Positions 23,580 to 32,982 are shown, counted from the first letter of the stretch. The stretch is 43,667 bases of DNA from Candidatus Cibiobacter qucibialis (GCA_004000625.1 SAUS01000015.1:1-43667), one strand, 5' to 3'. The notes: generated by a model from the sequence alone, not told the origin. Translations and numbers: made by a program.

Positions 23580-24469
23580 AACGCACGGCAGCGGTTATTG
23601 TAACGTATAACCGCAAGGAAATGCTGCAGCGCTGCCTGCGGGCTTTGTGTACCCAAACGGCCGGTGTGCCGGAACTGTGGGTGATCGATAATGCCAGCAC
23701 GGACGGCACGGCCGAACTGGTGGCGCAGCTGAACCTGCCAACCATGCACTATTATAATACCGGCAAAAACCTGGGTGGTGCGGGCGGCTTTGCCTGCGGC
23801 ATCCAGCAGGCAGCGTGTTCCGGGGCAGAGTATCTGTGGATTATGGATGATGACTGCCTGCCGGAACCGGATGCCCTGCAGCAGCTGCTGCTGGCGGATG
23901 CCGAACTGGACGGGCAGTACGGCTGGCTTTCCTCCCGCGCACTGGCGCCGGACGGTAAAGACCAGCCCATGAACCTGCAGCGCAGCACGCCGTACAAAGA
24001 TTTGGCAAGCTTTGCCGGGCCGCGGCAGCCCGCGGTTATGGCCAGCTTTGTTTCGCTGTTTTTGCGCAGCAGCACAGTGCAGCGCTTTGGCCTGCCCATT
24101 GCAGAATTTTTCATCTGGTCGGACGATTGGGAGTATACCCGCCGTATCTCCCGCAGCATGCCGTGCTATGTAATTCCCGCCAGCCGGGTGGTGCATGCAA
24201 TGCAGAACGCCACGGTTGTCAACATTGCCACCGATACCCCGGACCGCTGGCCCCGCTACCGCTACTTTTACCGCAATGATGTGGTGCTTTACCGGCGGGA
24301 GGGGCTGCGTGGCTGGCTGTGGCTGATTGCCAAAGATGCCTGGCACAGCGTTCAGGTGCTGCGCCACGGCTCGCAAAAATGTGAGCGGCTGGGCATTATC
24401 TGGCGCGGTTTTTTTGCTGGAGTCAACTTTCACCCAACCGTACAAGGCTTACCCACACAGGAGCGATGA
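23576..24469 (+). CDS. GT2 glycosyltransferase, GlfT2/rhamnosyltransferase-like
   Basis: A 297-residue GT-A fold transferase. VIVTYNRKEML opens the nucleotide-binding half, DNASTDGT follows, GGAGGFACGI marks the galactofuranosyl/rhamnosyl-transferase branch, and MDDDC carries the metal-binding Asp triad. The C-terminal part has YRNDVVLYRR and amphipathic helices suited to membrane contact. ATG 23576 has AAGGAGG upstream and overlaps the previous stop by four bases. It probably adds one sugar to a lipid-linked or growing surface glycan; the sugar is not deducible. Confidence 0.88.
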   Translation: MKRTAAVIVTYNRKEMLQRCLRALCTQTAGVPELWVIDNASTDGTAELVAQLNLPTMHYYNTGKNLGGAGGFACGIQQAACSGAEYLWIMDDDCLPEPDALQQLLLADAELDGQYGWLSSRALAPDGKDQPMNLQRSTPYKDLASFAGPRQPAVMASFVSLFLRSSTVQRFGLPIAEFFIWSDDWEYTRRISRSMPCYVIPASRVVHAMQNATVVNIATDTPDRWPRYRYFYRNDVVLYRREGLRGWLWLIAKDAWHSVQVLRHGSQKCERLGIIWRGFFAGVNFHPTVQGLPTQER

Positions 24470-26310
24470 ACAATACACCACACACAAACTGCCTGACCCT
24501 GCGCCTGCTGCATGCGGCAAAGGGGTACAAAGCGGTTGCTTTTGATATTTTCGATACCTTGCTCAAGCGGGATTGCGCCCACCCGGCGGATCTGTTCGCC
24601 CTGATGGAAGTTACCCATCAGGCGGCTCTCGGCTTTGCCGGGGCGCGCGTTGCCGCAGAGGCAGAAACCCGCCAGACCCTTGGCCGCGAGGTGACGCTGG
24701 CCGAAATTTATGCACATCCTGCCTTGCGGGATACTGACCCCGCTGCAGAGTGCGCAGCGGAACTGGCTATGATTGCCCCCAACCGACCGGTAGCCCAAGC
24801 CGCTGCGGCCTGCCATGCCCGCGGGCAAAAGGTATATGCGGTTTCGGATATGTATCTGCCTAAAGAGCAGATCGAAGCCATGCTGCAAAAATGCGGGCTG
24901 GATTTTCTGGATGGAGTGTTCGTTTCCTGCGAGTACGGGGTGCAAAAGCGCAGCGGTAAGCTGTTCAAGCTTTTTTTGCAGCAAACTGCCTTGCGCCCGG
25001 CGAAAGTCTTGTTTGTGGGGGATAGCCCCCGCGCGGATTTTGCCGGGGCAGCGCTGGCGGGTATCCGCTGCTTTTTGCTGCCGCAGCCAACCCCGCTGCC
25101 ATACACCAAAACCCCGGCGGATGCCGTAGGTGGTGTCGCAATTGCCACCTTGCAAAACTGCTGCCAGAATCTAAATCCCAGCGCTGCGCTGGGGGCAGAG
25201 CTGCTTGGCCCGCTGGCGGTTGGCTTTGCCACCTGGCTGCATGGGCAGCGCGCGGCTATACCGGGGGCAAAGATTGTATTCCTGGCGCGGGATATGTACC
25301 TGGTGCGCCAGGTGTACCAGCTGCTGTACCCAGAAGAAGAAACCTTTTACCTGAAAGCATCCCGCCAAAGCCTTTTGCCAGCCCTGCTGCAATGTCCAAT
25401 GAATGAGCAGGCGTTGGCACTTTTGGCGGATACCCTGCCGCGCCAGCAGCTGACCCAGCGGCAGATCGTCGCCTATCTTGGCTTTGATTCCCCGAAGGGA
25501 CACACCACCAAAACCTATGACCTGCGCACCCGCCCCTTGCCGTGCCGCACCAAAGAGATGCTGCTGGCCCTTGCGGCCCACAGCAAGCTGCCGAAAGGGG
25601 AACCGCTGCGCAGGCGGGCAGAGCAGGCAAGAGCGTATCTGGAACAGGCAGGCCTGACGAATGGCCCGGTGCTGCTGGTGGATATCGGCAGCGGCGGAAC
25701 CACCCAGCGTGTGCTGGAAGAGCTGCTGCACACCCAGCTGTACGGCTGTTACCTTGCCTGCGATGCGCGCCTGCACCAGAACCTGCCGCCGGAGCGTGCC
25801 AAAACATTTTTGTTTGACGGCTGCCCGGCCCCCCTGTGGTACTGGGTGGGCCAGCCCATGCTGGAAGTTCTGCTCTCCGAGCCATGCGGCTCCACGGTGG
25901 GGTACCGCGCACAGGCCGGGCAGATGGTGCCGGAAATCGGGCAGGCGGGTGCAGATAACAGGGCAATCGCCGCGCCGCTCTGGCAGGGCATGAGGGCTTT
26001 TGTTCAGCGCTGGCAGGCTGGCCCGCTGCGGGAAGTGCAAATTCCGCCGCAAACCTGCATCGCAGCGTTTTTGCAGATGGTGCAGGCCCCCCGCATGCAG
26101 GAGGTGCGCACCCTGGGGGAGATCACCGTGGAGGACGGCGGCAGCTGGAAGCTGGCTGCCCCAGCCAACTGGGGCACCTATCTGCACGCCCCGGCACAGC
26201 TGAAACGGGACCTTGCCCAGGCGCGCTGGAAACCTGCGTTTTTGCAGCGCCTGTTTGGCGTGCCGCTGCCATACGGCAAGGTGTACGCTGCACTGAAACA
26301 TAAAAAGTAA
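24466..26310 (+). CDS. HAD-domain protein of polysaccharide loci (COG5610-like)
   Basis: A 614-residue protein. Residues about 20-215 form a HAD phosphatase fold with motif I FDIFDTLL (Asp27 and Asp30), SDMYLP as motif II and GDSPRADF as motif IV, so this domain looks intact. The rest has no clear enzyme signature apart from a Rossmann-like LVDIGSGGTTQR stretch near 405; it matches the long C-terminal region of COG5610-type proteins found beside glycosyltransferases. It overlaps the previous gene by four bases. A role in processing a phosphorylated sugar or glycan intermediate is inferred from context. Confidence 0.7.
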   Translation: MNNTPHTNCLTLRLLHAAKGYKAVAFDIFDTLLKRDCAHPADLFALMEVTHQAALGFAGARVAAEAETRQTLGREVTLAEIYAHPALRDTDPAAECAAELAMIAPNRPVAQAAAACHARGQKVYAVSDMYLPKEQIEAMLQKCGLDFLDGVFVSCEYGVQKRSGKLFKLFLQQTALRPAKVLFVGDSPRADFAGAALAGIRCFLLPQPTPLPYTKTPADAVGGVAIATLQNCCQNLNPSAALGAELLGPLAVGFATWLHGQRAAIPGAKIVFLARDMYLVRQVYQLLYPEEETFYLKASRQSLLPALLQCPMNEQALALLADTLPRQQLTQRQIVAYLGFDSPKGHTTKTYDLRTRPLPCRTKEMLLALAAHSKLPKGEPLRRRAEQARAYLEQAGLTNGPVLLVDIGSGGTTQRVLEELLHTQLYGCYLACDARLHQNLPPERAKTFLFDGCPAPLWYWVGQPMLEVLLSEPCGSTVGYRAQAGQMVPEIGQAGADNRAIAAPLWQGMRAFVQRWQAGPLREVQIPPQTCIAAFLQMVQAPRMQEVRTLGEITVEDGGSWKLAAPANWGTYLHAPAQLKRDLAQARWKPAFLQRLFGVPLPYGKVYAALKHKK

Positions 26311-26356
26311 GCATTAAAATGGATATAGAATATAAACCAAAAGGCAGGTGAACCGT

Positions 26357-27391
26357 ATGGAGCAGGCCCCATTGATCAGTATTATCATGCCTGTCTATAA
26401 TGCCGGGGTGCTGCTGCATACCGCGGTGGAAAGCGTGCTGCGCCAGAGTTTTGCGGATTTTGAGCTGCTGCTGGTGGACGATGGCTCCACCGATGGCAGT
26501 GCTGCGCTGGCCCATGAACTGGCCAAAAAAGATGGCCGCATCCGGGTGCTGGAACAGCCCAATGCGGGCATCTGCGCTGCGCGCAACCTTGGCTTGCAGC
26601 ATTGCCGCGGCCAGTGGTTCACCTTTTGTGATGATGATGATACCATGCTGCCCCATGCATTGGAAACCCTGCTGCTCCTTGCCAAATCAACCGGGGCGGA
26701 TGTGGTGCGCGGTGGCTACCGCCTGTTGCGGGCCAATGCTGCAGGAACGGCTGTGGAGCTGCCCCACCCGCCGGGGCAGGCAATAATCATTCACAAGCCG
26801 ACGGGGCAGGGCTACCTGCAATTTTTGCAGCAAAGCGGGCCGCAGTTTGTCTGGAACGCTATGTACTGTACAAATCGGCTGGGCCATCTGCGCTTTGATG
26901 AAACCTGCCGCAAAGGGCTGGAAGATTTTGCCTTCAACGCGGCAGTGTTCCAGCAGGCAGATTCAGCCGCATATACGCCGCAGATCGTATATGAACACCT
27001 GGAGCGGCAGGGCAGTACCTCCGCCTGTGGGAACCCGGCAGCAGTGCAGGTACGGCTGCAATACCTGCCCCGGTGGGTGCAGGCGGAATATACCGCAGCC
27101 CGCGCCTGGTGCCCCCCGCAGCAGCTGCCAAAGGTGTGGAGCGCCCGCCAGGCAGAGTTTGTCACCTTTGTCATGCATCAGCTGCGGGATGGCCGCTTGC
27201 CGCCCAAAGCCAAAGCGGCTGCCTGGCGCAGCCTGCAGCAGGCGCTGGCAGCCTGCCCCCACAGCAGGCTTGACTTTTGGTATGCACTGCGGCACAATAA
27301 AAAACAGGGTGCCGCACTGTTTTTGTTCCGTACCCACCTGCAGGGGCTGTATGCCTGCCTGCCAAACCGGGAGGAGAAACTGCTACAATGA
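26357..27391 (+). CDS. GT2 family glycosyltransferase
   Basis: A 344-residue GT2 transferase with SIIMPVYNAG, LVDDGSTDGS and the metal-binding CDDDD (about 93-97), followed by an acceptor-specific half (KGLEDFAFN near 185). ATG 26357 lies about eight bases after GCAGG; a GTG at 26348 in frame is possible but overlaps that site. The 46-base gap before it is the largest early in the operon. It ends with a four-base overlap with the SDR gene. The sugar donor is unknown. Confidence 0.9.
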   Translation: MEQAPLISIIMPVYNAGVLLHTAVESVLRQSFADFELLLVDDGSTDGSAALAHELAKKDGRIRVLEQPNAGICAARNLGLQHCRGQWFTFCDDDDTMLPHALETLLLLAKSTGADVVRGGYRLLRANAAGTAVELPHPPGQAIIIHKPTGQGYLQFLQQSGPQFVWNAMYCTNRLGHLRFDETCRKGLEDFAFNAAVFQQADSAAYTPQIVYEHLERQGSTSACGNPAAVQVRLQYLPRWVQAEYTAARAWCPPQQLPKVWSARQAEFVTFVMHQLRDGRLPPKAKAAAWRSLQQALAACPHSRLDFWYALRHNKKQGAALFLFRTHLQGLYACLPNREEKLLQ

Positions 27392-28230
27392 AAACCATCC
27401 TTGTTACCGGCGCAGCCGGTTATATCGGCCGCCATGTTGTAAAAAAAGCACTGGATATGGGCTACCGCGTCATTGCATCGGACTTTGCCTTTAAGGGCGT
27501 GGACGAGCGCGCAGAATTCTGCGATGTGCCTATTTTCAGCGGGGACAAAAATATTTATGCGGCGTTGGGCAAGCCTGATGTCTGCATCCATATGGCCTGG
27601 CGGGATGGCTTCCGCCACAATGCGCCCAGCCACATGAAGGATCTTTCCTCCCATGTTACCTTCCTGAACAATATGGCAGCGGGCGGCCTTTTGGATTTGA
27701 CCGTGATGGGCACTATGCACGAAGTCGGCTATTGGGAGGGCGCTATTGAGGATGATACCCCCTGCAACCCCCTGAGCCAATACGGCATTGCCAAAAATGC
27801 CCTGCGCCAGAGCATGATGCTCTCCTTGCAGGGCAGCAGCTGCAACCTGCACTGGCTGCGCGCCTATTATATTACGGGCGACGAAGCCCATGGCAGTTCC
27901 ATCTTTGCCAAAATCGCACAGGCAGAGCTGGACGGCAAAACAACTTTCCCTTTTACCAGCGGGCAGAATAAGTACGATTTTATTGATCTGGATGAACTGG
28001 CAACCATGATTGTGGCGGCCAGCGTGCAGAACAAGGTCAACGGCATCATCAACGTCTGCACCGGCCAGCCGCGGACCCTGGCTGACCGTGTGGAGCAGTT
28101 CCTGCGGGATAAAAACTATAAGATCAAACTGGATTACGGCGTTTTCCCGGACCGCCCGTATGACAGCCCCGGCGTTTGGGGCGACCCCACCAAGATTAAC
28201 GCAATATTAAAAGATGCAGGTTTGGCATAA
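27388..28230 (+). CDS. NAD(P)-dependent epimerase/reductase (extended SDR)
   Basis: A 280-residue Rossmann-fold enzyme with the nucleotide motif TGAAGYIG (7-14) and the catalytic pair Tyr132 and Lys136 in QYGIAK. The usual upstream Ser/Thr is met by the VMGTMHEVGYW region (106-116). Extended SDRs of this kind epimerise, dehydrate or reduce nucleotide sugars (RmlD-like or 6-deoxytalose-type reductases), so it probably makes the sugar donor for this cluster. It is coupled to the preceding GT2 gene by a four-base overlap; RgpF follows after 23 bases. Confidence 0.87.
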   Translation: MKTILVTGAAGYIGRHVVKKALDMGYRVIASDFAFKGVDERAEFCDVPIFSGDKNIYAALGKPDVCIHMAWRDGFRHNAPSHMKDLSSHVTFLNNMAAGGLLDLTVMGTMHEVGYWEGAIEDDTPCNPLSQYGIAKNALRQSMMLSLQGSSCNLHWLRAYYITGDEAHGSSIFAKIAQAELDGKTTFPFTSGQNKYDFIDLDELATMIVAASVQNKVNGIINVCTGQPRTLADRVEQFLRDKNYKIKLDYGVFPDRPYDSPGVWGDPTKINAILKDAGLA

Positions 28231-28253
28231 CGATAACCGGAAAGGGTGACAGA

Positions 28254-30200
28254 ATGAAACGACTGGGTATTTTTTTCTTTTACGAAAAAAACGGTGATGT
28301 GGATGATTTTATCACCTATTACCTGCGCGATCTTGCCCGTAACCTGACTGAGCTGATCGTTGTGTGCAACGGCAAGCTGAGCAAGCAGGGCCGCGCGGCA
28401 TTTGAAGAATTTACCGATCAAATTATTGTGCGCGAAAACAAGGGCCTGGATGTGTGGGCCTATAAAACCGCGCTGGATCATTACGGCTGGCAGCGTTTGA
28501 GCGAATTTGACGAAGTGGTCATGACGAACTCTACCCTGATGGGCCCTGTGCGCCCCTTGAAAGAAATGTTTGACGCCATGGCCGAGCGCACCAACCTTGA
28601 TTTTTGGGGCCTGACGATCCACCATGGGGCGGAGGGCAACCCCTTTAAGGGCAAACATCTTTATAATTACCTACCGGTGCACATTCAGTCCCACTTTATT
28701 GTCTACCGCAAAAAGTTCATCCAGAGCAAAGAGCTGCAAAATTACTGGGATACCATGCCCATGATCGAAAGCTATACCGACTCTGTGCAGCGGTACGAAT
28801 CGGTGTTTACCAAACAGTTTGCCGATAAAGGCTACCAGTGGGATGTCTATGTCAACACGGACGATCTGAAAGAGTTTACGGATTATCCGCTGCTTGTCTG
28901 CCCCACGCGGTTGCTGCGGGATAAAAAGTGCCCGCTGTTCAAGCGCCGCAGCTTTATGCATGATTTTGAGGCATATCTGAATGATACCGCCGGGGAGCCG
29001 GTGCGGGAACTGTACGCCTACCTGCGGGACCATACGGATTACCCGCTGGAGCTGATCTGGAAAAACATGATCCGCACCATGCACCCTTATGATTTTACCC
29101 GCAACCTGGGTCTGACCCGCCTGATTCCGGAAAGGGTACAGGACGAGGCCTGCGCCGCTGCCGTGCGCAAAAACCGCCGCATTGCGCTGTGCATGCACCT
29201 GTATTTTATGGATATGCTGCCCCAAAGCTGCGCCTTTGCCGCCAACATGCCGCCGGAGACTGACGTTTTTATTTCCACCAACACGCCGGAGAAAAAGCAG
29301 CAGATCGAAGAAGCGTTCCGCACCCTGCCGTTGCATGCCGTTACCGTAAAGGTGGTCGAAAACCGCGGCCGCGATGTGGCAGCGTTCCTGTGTGACCTTG
29401 CCCCGCAGATCCGGGAGTATGATTACGCCTGCTTTATGCACGATAAAAAGGCCATCCAGACCAAACCCGGAAGCGTTGGCGCCAGCTTTGGCTATGTCTG
29501 TAACGAGAATATCTGCAAAAACGCAGACTATGTGCTGAATGTGCTGACAGAATTTGAAAAAGACCCTTATCTGGGCCTGCTCTGCCCGCCGTTCCCCACG
29601 CATGGCGTGTATTTCATGAACATGTGCTCCAACGGCTGGGGCCCCAACTTTGATAATACCAAGGCCCTGATGAAAAAGCTGGGCATTGACCGCCCTATTT
29701 CCGGCGAAAAAATGCCCATTGCCCCCTTTGGCAGCGTATTCTGGTTCCGCGTAAAAGCATTGGCCCCACTGTTTGACCACGGCTGGAAGCACGAGGATTT
29801 CCCGCCGGAGCCGCTGCCGCAGGATGGTACCATCAGCCATGCCATTGAGCGTATCTATCCCTTTGTGGCGCAGGGGGCAGGGTATTACCCCGCCCAGGCC
29901 ATGAGCGCTGATTATGCCGTTGCCCGCTGCGATTCCATGCAGGCATACGCGGGTGGTCTGATCCGCCCGCTTGCTCGTGTGTTTGACTGCACCACCTTTG
30001 GCAGTGCCGCTGCCAGCGCCGGTGCTTTTGCCGCGCGCAGGCACTGGTTCGGTTTTGGAAACTATGGCCCGTATGAGAATTCCAAGCGCCGCCGCGCCCG
30101 CAACTGGCTGCGTAAGCGGATGCCGAAATCCGCTTACGAAAACATGATGCGCGTTAAGCGCACGGTGTTGGGCCCCCATGACGTGAACTATGAGGATTAA
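28254..30200 (+). CDS. RgpF-family rhamnan/polysaccharide synthesis protein
   Basis: A 648-residue RgpF-domain protein (rhamnan synthesis F), a putative glycosyltransferase of rhamnose-rich cell wall glycans. It appears as two halves: an N-terminal half (about 1-290) with ENKGLDVWAYK, HIQSHFIVYRK and CPLFKRRSF, and a C-terminal half (about 300-560) with VENRGRDVAAFL, CFMHDKK and PFGSVFWFR. The last 90 residues are basic and aromatic. GAAAGG precedes ATG 28254. Its N-terminal half is clearly related to the next gene, so the two are tandem paralogues. Confidence 0.88.
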   Translation: MKRLGIFFFYEKNGDVDDFITYYLRDLARNLTELIVVCNGKLSKQGRAAFEEFTDQIIVRENKGLDVWAYKTALDHYGWQRLSEFDEVVMTNSTLMGPVRPLKEMFDAMAERTNLDFWGLTIHHGAEGNPFKGKHLYNYLPVHIQSHFIVYRKKFIQSKELQNYWDTMPMIESYTDSVQRYESVFTKQFADKGYQWDVYVNTDDLKEFTDYPLLVCPTRLLRDKKCPLFKRRSFMHDFEAYLNDTAGEPVRELYAYLRDHTDYPLELIWKNMIRTMHPYDFTRNLGLTRLIPERVQDEACAAAVRKNRRIALCMHLYFMDMLPQSCAFAANMPPETDVFISTNTPEKKQQIEEAFRTLPLHAVTVKVVENRGRDVAAFLCDLAPQIREYDYACFMHDKKAIQTKPGSVGASFGYVCNENICKNADYVLNVLTEFEKDPYLGLLCPPFPTHGVYFMNMCSNGWGPNFDNTKALMKKLGIDRPISGEKMPIAPFGSVFWFRVKALAPLFDHGWKHEDFPPEPLPQDGTISHAIERIYPFVAQGAGYYPAQAMSADYAVARCDSMQAYAGGLIRPLARVFDCTTFGSAAASAGAFAARRHWFGFGNYGPYENSKRRRARNWLRKRMPKSAYENMMRVKRTVLGPHDVNYED

Positions 30201-30210
30201 GCCAACCGCT

Positions 30211-31686
30211 ATGAAAAAACGGCTGATTATCTATTTCAATTATCACCCCAACGGGCAGGCTGATGCAGCCTGCCGCTTTGCTGTACAGCAAATGGCCGCA
30301 GTGGGGCAGGTGTTCTTTGTCAATAACGGCCCCTTGCAGCCGGAATCCCGCCAGTGGGCGCAAGGCTGCTGCCACACTGTGCTGGAGCGTGAAAACACAG
30401 GCTTTGATGTGGGGGCCTACCGGGACGCTGTTTTGCAGACCGGCCTGGATATGCTGCTGCAATACGATGAAGTAGTGCTGATGAACTATACCCTTGCCGG
30501 GCCGGTGGGGGATGTAGCTGCCATGTTTGCTGCGATGGATGGGCGCCCGGAGCTGGATTTCTGGGGCCTGACCCGCCACTATGCTATGCGCAGCCACCGC
30601 TTTGGCGGGGCAAAAGCCATGGTGCCGGAGCATATTCAATCCCACTTTGTTGTGGTGCGTTCCCGCATGATGGCAGACTTTTTTGCTTACTGGCAGGCGG
30701 CCGCCCTGCCCGCCAGCTATGAAGATTCCGTCCGCCTGCACGAAACGCAGTTTACCGCCCACTTTGCCGCCCTTGGTTACCGGTGGGATACCTTTGTGGA
30801 TACAAAAGACCTGGCAAGCCTTTTCGTCAACCCCATCATGGCCTGCCCCAAGCTGCTGCTGGCGGACCGCGGGTGCCCGTTTTTCAAGCGCCGCAGCTTT
30901 TTTACCCCCTATGCGGATGAATTGCGCCGCACAGACGGCCAGGCCGCCGCAGAACTGTATGACTATCTGAAATCCGAGACTGATTACCCGGTGGATGACC
31001 TGCTGCGCGCATTGCTGCCGGTGCAGCCGCTGGCTGCCATGGCGCAAAACCTGCACTGGCATTATATCCTGCCGCAAACGGCGGGGGAGTGTGCGCCCAT
31101 TTTGCTGGATGCCAACACTTTGGCAAAAGGCTGCGCCCTGCAGCCGGATGCCGTCTACTGCCTGCCGCTGCCGCGTGCTGCCGGGGTGGAGGGCTATTAT
31201 TATGCCCGGTCTATGCCAACCAGCCTGCAGCTGGCCCAGGCGGCAGAACTGTTTGATGCCCACCCGCTGGTAGGTGTGCTTGGCCCGGCTCTGCCGCTGT
31301 ATGCGGGCTGCGCCACCGAAAAAGCCCGGCGCTGGCAGCAGCAGAAACCTGCCGTACAGGCAAAACTGTCTGCACTGGATTGCCCGCTCCCTCTGGATGA
31401 AACCCCGCCGCCGCTGCCCAATGGCGGCTGTCTGTTGGTGCGGGGAGCGGCATTCCCGCAGGGGCTGCCGCCGCTGCAAACGGAGTCGGATTTCTGGCTG
31501 GTGCCGCTGCTGGCCCAGTATAACGGCTATGCCAGCGCTACATTTGAAACCGCCGCTCAGTGTGCGGCCCGCGCCGATGTGCTGGATGCCGCCCTTGCTG
31601 CCCAGCGCGGCGTTGGCCCAGTATTCCGCCTGATGGGCCGCACCGTCAAAAATGCCCTGCGCAAACGAAAGGAGAGTGCCCGGTGA
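30211..31686 (+). CDS. Second RgpF-like protein with a shortened, degenerate C-terminal half
   Basis: A 491-residue paralogue of the preceding protein. The first 270 residues keep ERENTGFDVGAYRD, HIQSHFVVVRS, SYEDSVRLHE and CPFFKRRSFF at matching positions. The second half is about 140 residues shorter, rich in Ala, Pro and Leu, and lacks the NRGRDVAAFL and MHDKK blocks, retaining only a weak counterpart of LGLLCPP (VGVLGPA). ATG 30211 has GAGGA 14 bases upstream; ATG 30190 lies inside the previous gene without a site. It overlaps the next gene by four bases. It could be a partner subunit of its neighbour or a transferase with a narrower role. Confidence 0.8.
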   Translation: MKKRLIIYFNYHPNGQADAACRFAVQQMAAVGQVFFVNNGPLQPESRQWAQGCCHTVLERENTGFDVGAYRDAVLQTGLDMLLQYDEVVLMNYTLAGPVGDVAAMFAAMDGRPELDFWGLTRHYAMRSHRFGGAKAMVPEHIQSHFVVVRSRMMADFFAYWQAAALPASYEDSVRLHETQFTAHFAALGYRWDTFVDTKDLASLFVNPIMACPKLLLADRGCPFFKRRSFFTPYADELRRTDGQAAAELYDYLKSETDYPVDDLLRALLPVQPLAAMAQNLHWHYILPQTAGECAPILLDANTLAKGCALQPDAVYCLPLPRAAGVEGYYYARSMPTSLQLAQAAELFDAHPLVGVLGPALPLYAGCATEKARRWQQQKPAVQAKLSALDCPLPLDETPPPLPNGGCLLVRGAAFPQGLPPLQTESDFWLVPLLAQYNGYASATFETAAQCAARADVLDAALAAQRGVGPVFRLMGRTVKNALRKRKESAR

Positions 31687-32702
31687 AAAAACAGCGACTG
31701 TTTTATCTGGACCTCATCCGCGCTGTGGCGCTGGTGTGCATTCTGGTCATTCATTTCAATGCTGCCGTTACCGGGTATTTTACACTGCCGTCCAAACTGT
31801 TCGGCAGTGTGCTGCCCTTTAACATCTATTTGGGGGACTTTGGCTCCTCGCTGTTCTTTATGGTTTCCGGCGCGGCGCTGCAGTATACCAGCCCCGGCCA
31901 GGGAAGAGAGCCGCTCAATCTGGCGCGCTTTTACCAAAAGCGCGCCAAGGCGGTGTACCCCATGTTCTGGCTGGCGTGGTGTATATTTTTTCCCATCCGT
32001 TTTGTCACAAAGCCGGGGTATTATGCCGCAGCCAAAACGCCCAGCCTGCTGCTGACGGTCCTGGGGCTGGATAATTTTGCTCAGGCCGCGGGCTGGGTCA
32101 CGATGGATTTTGCCTGCGTGGGCGAGTGGTTCCTGGGCAGCATCCTGTTTTTGTATCTGCTGTTCCCACTGCTGCGCTGGGGGCTGCGCAAACAGCCGCT
32201 GCTGACCTGGGTCGTGGTGCTGGCGGCCAGCCTGCCGGTGCATTACATGGGGTGGGATGCCCGCCTGGTAGCAATCCATATCCCGGAATTCCTGCTCGGC
32301 ATGGCGTTTGTACACTGGAAGCGCCCGGCGCGCCTTGGCGTGCTGGCCGGGTGTGCGGTGCTGCTGTTTACCCCCGCTGCGGCGGATGGCAAGGTGGCCT
32401 GTGCGCTGTTCAGTGCCGCGGCGTTCATTCTGCTGGCTGCACTGGGGGGCTGCATCCACTGGGTGCCGCTGCAAAATGCGTGTGCGCTCCTCAGCAAGTA
32501 TTCTTATGCGGTCTTTCTGACCCACCATGTCATCATTCTGCGCCTGGTGGAAAACTTTGACCTGGCCGCCATGACCCGGCGGGATACCGCGCTCTTGTTT
32601 GGCGTTTACCTTTTGGCCGTTGACGCGGCGTCGGCAGCGCTCTTCCGGCTGGATGCCTGGGTGCGCAGCAGTGCGGTAAAGCTGGCTGCTAAACCGGAAT
32701 AA
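31683..32702 (+). CDS. Acyltransferase 3 family membrane protein
   Basis: A 339-residue integral membrane protein with about ten hydrophobic segments and the acyltransferase-3 N-terminal motif YLDLIRAVALVCILVIHF (8-25; the His before the second segment is the usual catalytic candidate). Such proteins O-acylate, often O-acetylate, surface glycans or lipids. The start is GTG 31683, eight bases from AAAGGAG and overlapping the previous stop by four bases. It ends the polysaccharide operon and is followed by a strong terminator. Confidence 0.9.
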   Translation: MKKQRLFYLDLIRAVALVCILVIHFNAAVTGYFTLPSKLFGSVLPFNIYLGDFGSSLFFMVSGAALQYTSPGQGREPLNLARFYQKRAKAVYPMFWLAWCIFFPIRFVTKPGYYAAAKTPSLLLTVLGLDNFAQAAGWVTMDFACVGEWFLGSILFLYLLFPLLRWGLRKQPLLTWVVVLAASLPVHYMGWDARLVAIHIPEFLLGMAFVHWKRPARLGVLAGCAVLLFTPAAADGKVACALFSAAAFILLAALGGCIHWVPLQNACALLSKYSYAVFLTHHVIILRLVENFDLAAMTRRDTALLFGVYLLAVDAASAALFRLDAWVRSSAVKLAAKPE

Positions 32703-32729
32703 CGTGCCCCATAATTTGCATTAAGATGA

Positions 32730-32759
32730 AAATGCCTGCTTTGCTGCGGGCATTTTTTT
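32730..32759 (+). terminator. Intrinsic terminator of the polysaccharide operon
   Basis: AAATGCCTGC (32730-32739) pairs with GCGGGCATTT (32746-32755) around TTTGCT, with the T run extending to 32759. The rest of the 280-base gap to hprK holds a GC-rich stretch without an ORF (about 32785-32860) and the hprK promoter. Confidence 0.9.
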
Positions 32760-32881
32760 CTGTGGTGAATTATGATCGAATATCGCAGCGCCGCGGACAC
32801 CTGTGCGGCAGAACCGGCAGGGAAAGCCCCGCTGTTTCACCCCCGGAACAAGGAAAGAATCAAAATTATTTCGGCTATGAC

Positions 32882-32910
32882 TGTACAAAAAAAATCCTGT
32901 ACGTTATAAT
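32882..32910 (+). promoter_or_regulatory. Promoter for hprK
   Basis: TGTACA (32882-32887), 17 bases, TATAAT (32905-32910). CTGTAC occurs twice (32881 and 32897) across the spacer, which could mark a regulator site. The predicted leader is about 65 bases. Confidence 0.65.
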
Positions 32911-32982
32911 ACTAACAAAACCATTTGATCGCAAACCTAAAACGATATACCATAACTAAAATTGGAAAGGGGCGCATTTTCC

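Noticed and set aside
32785..32860. A GC-rich stretch superficially like a cobalamin riboswitch core
   Set aside because: It lies between a terminator and the hprK promoter, so it is not in a leader, and the B12 box consensus is absent.
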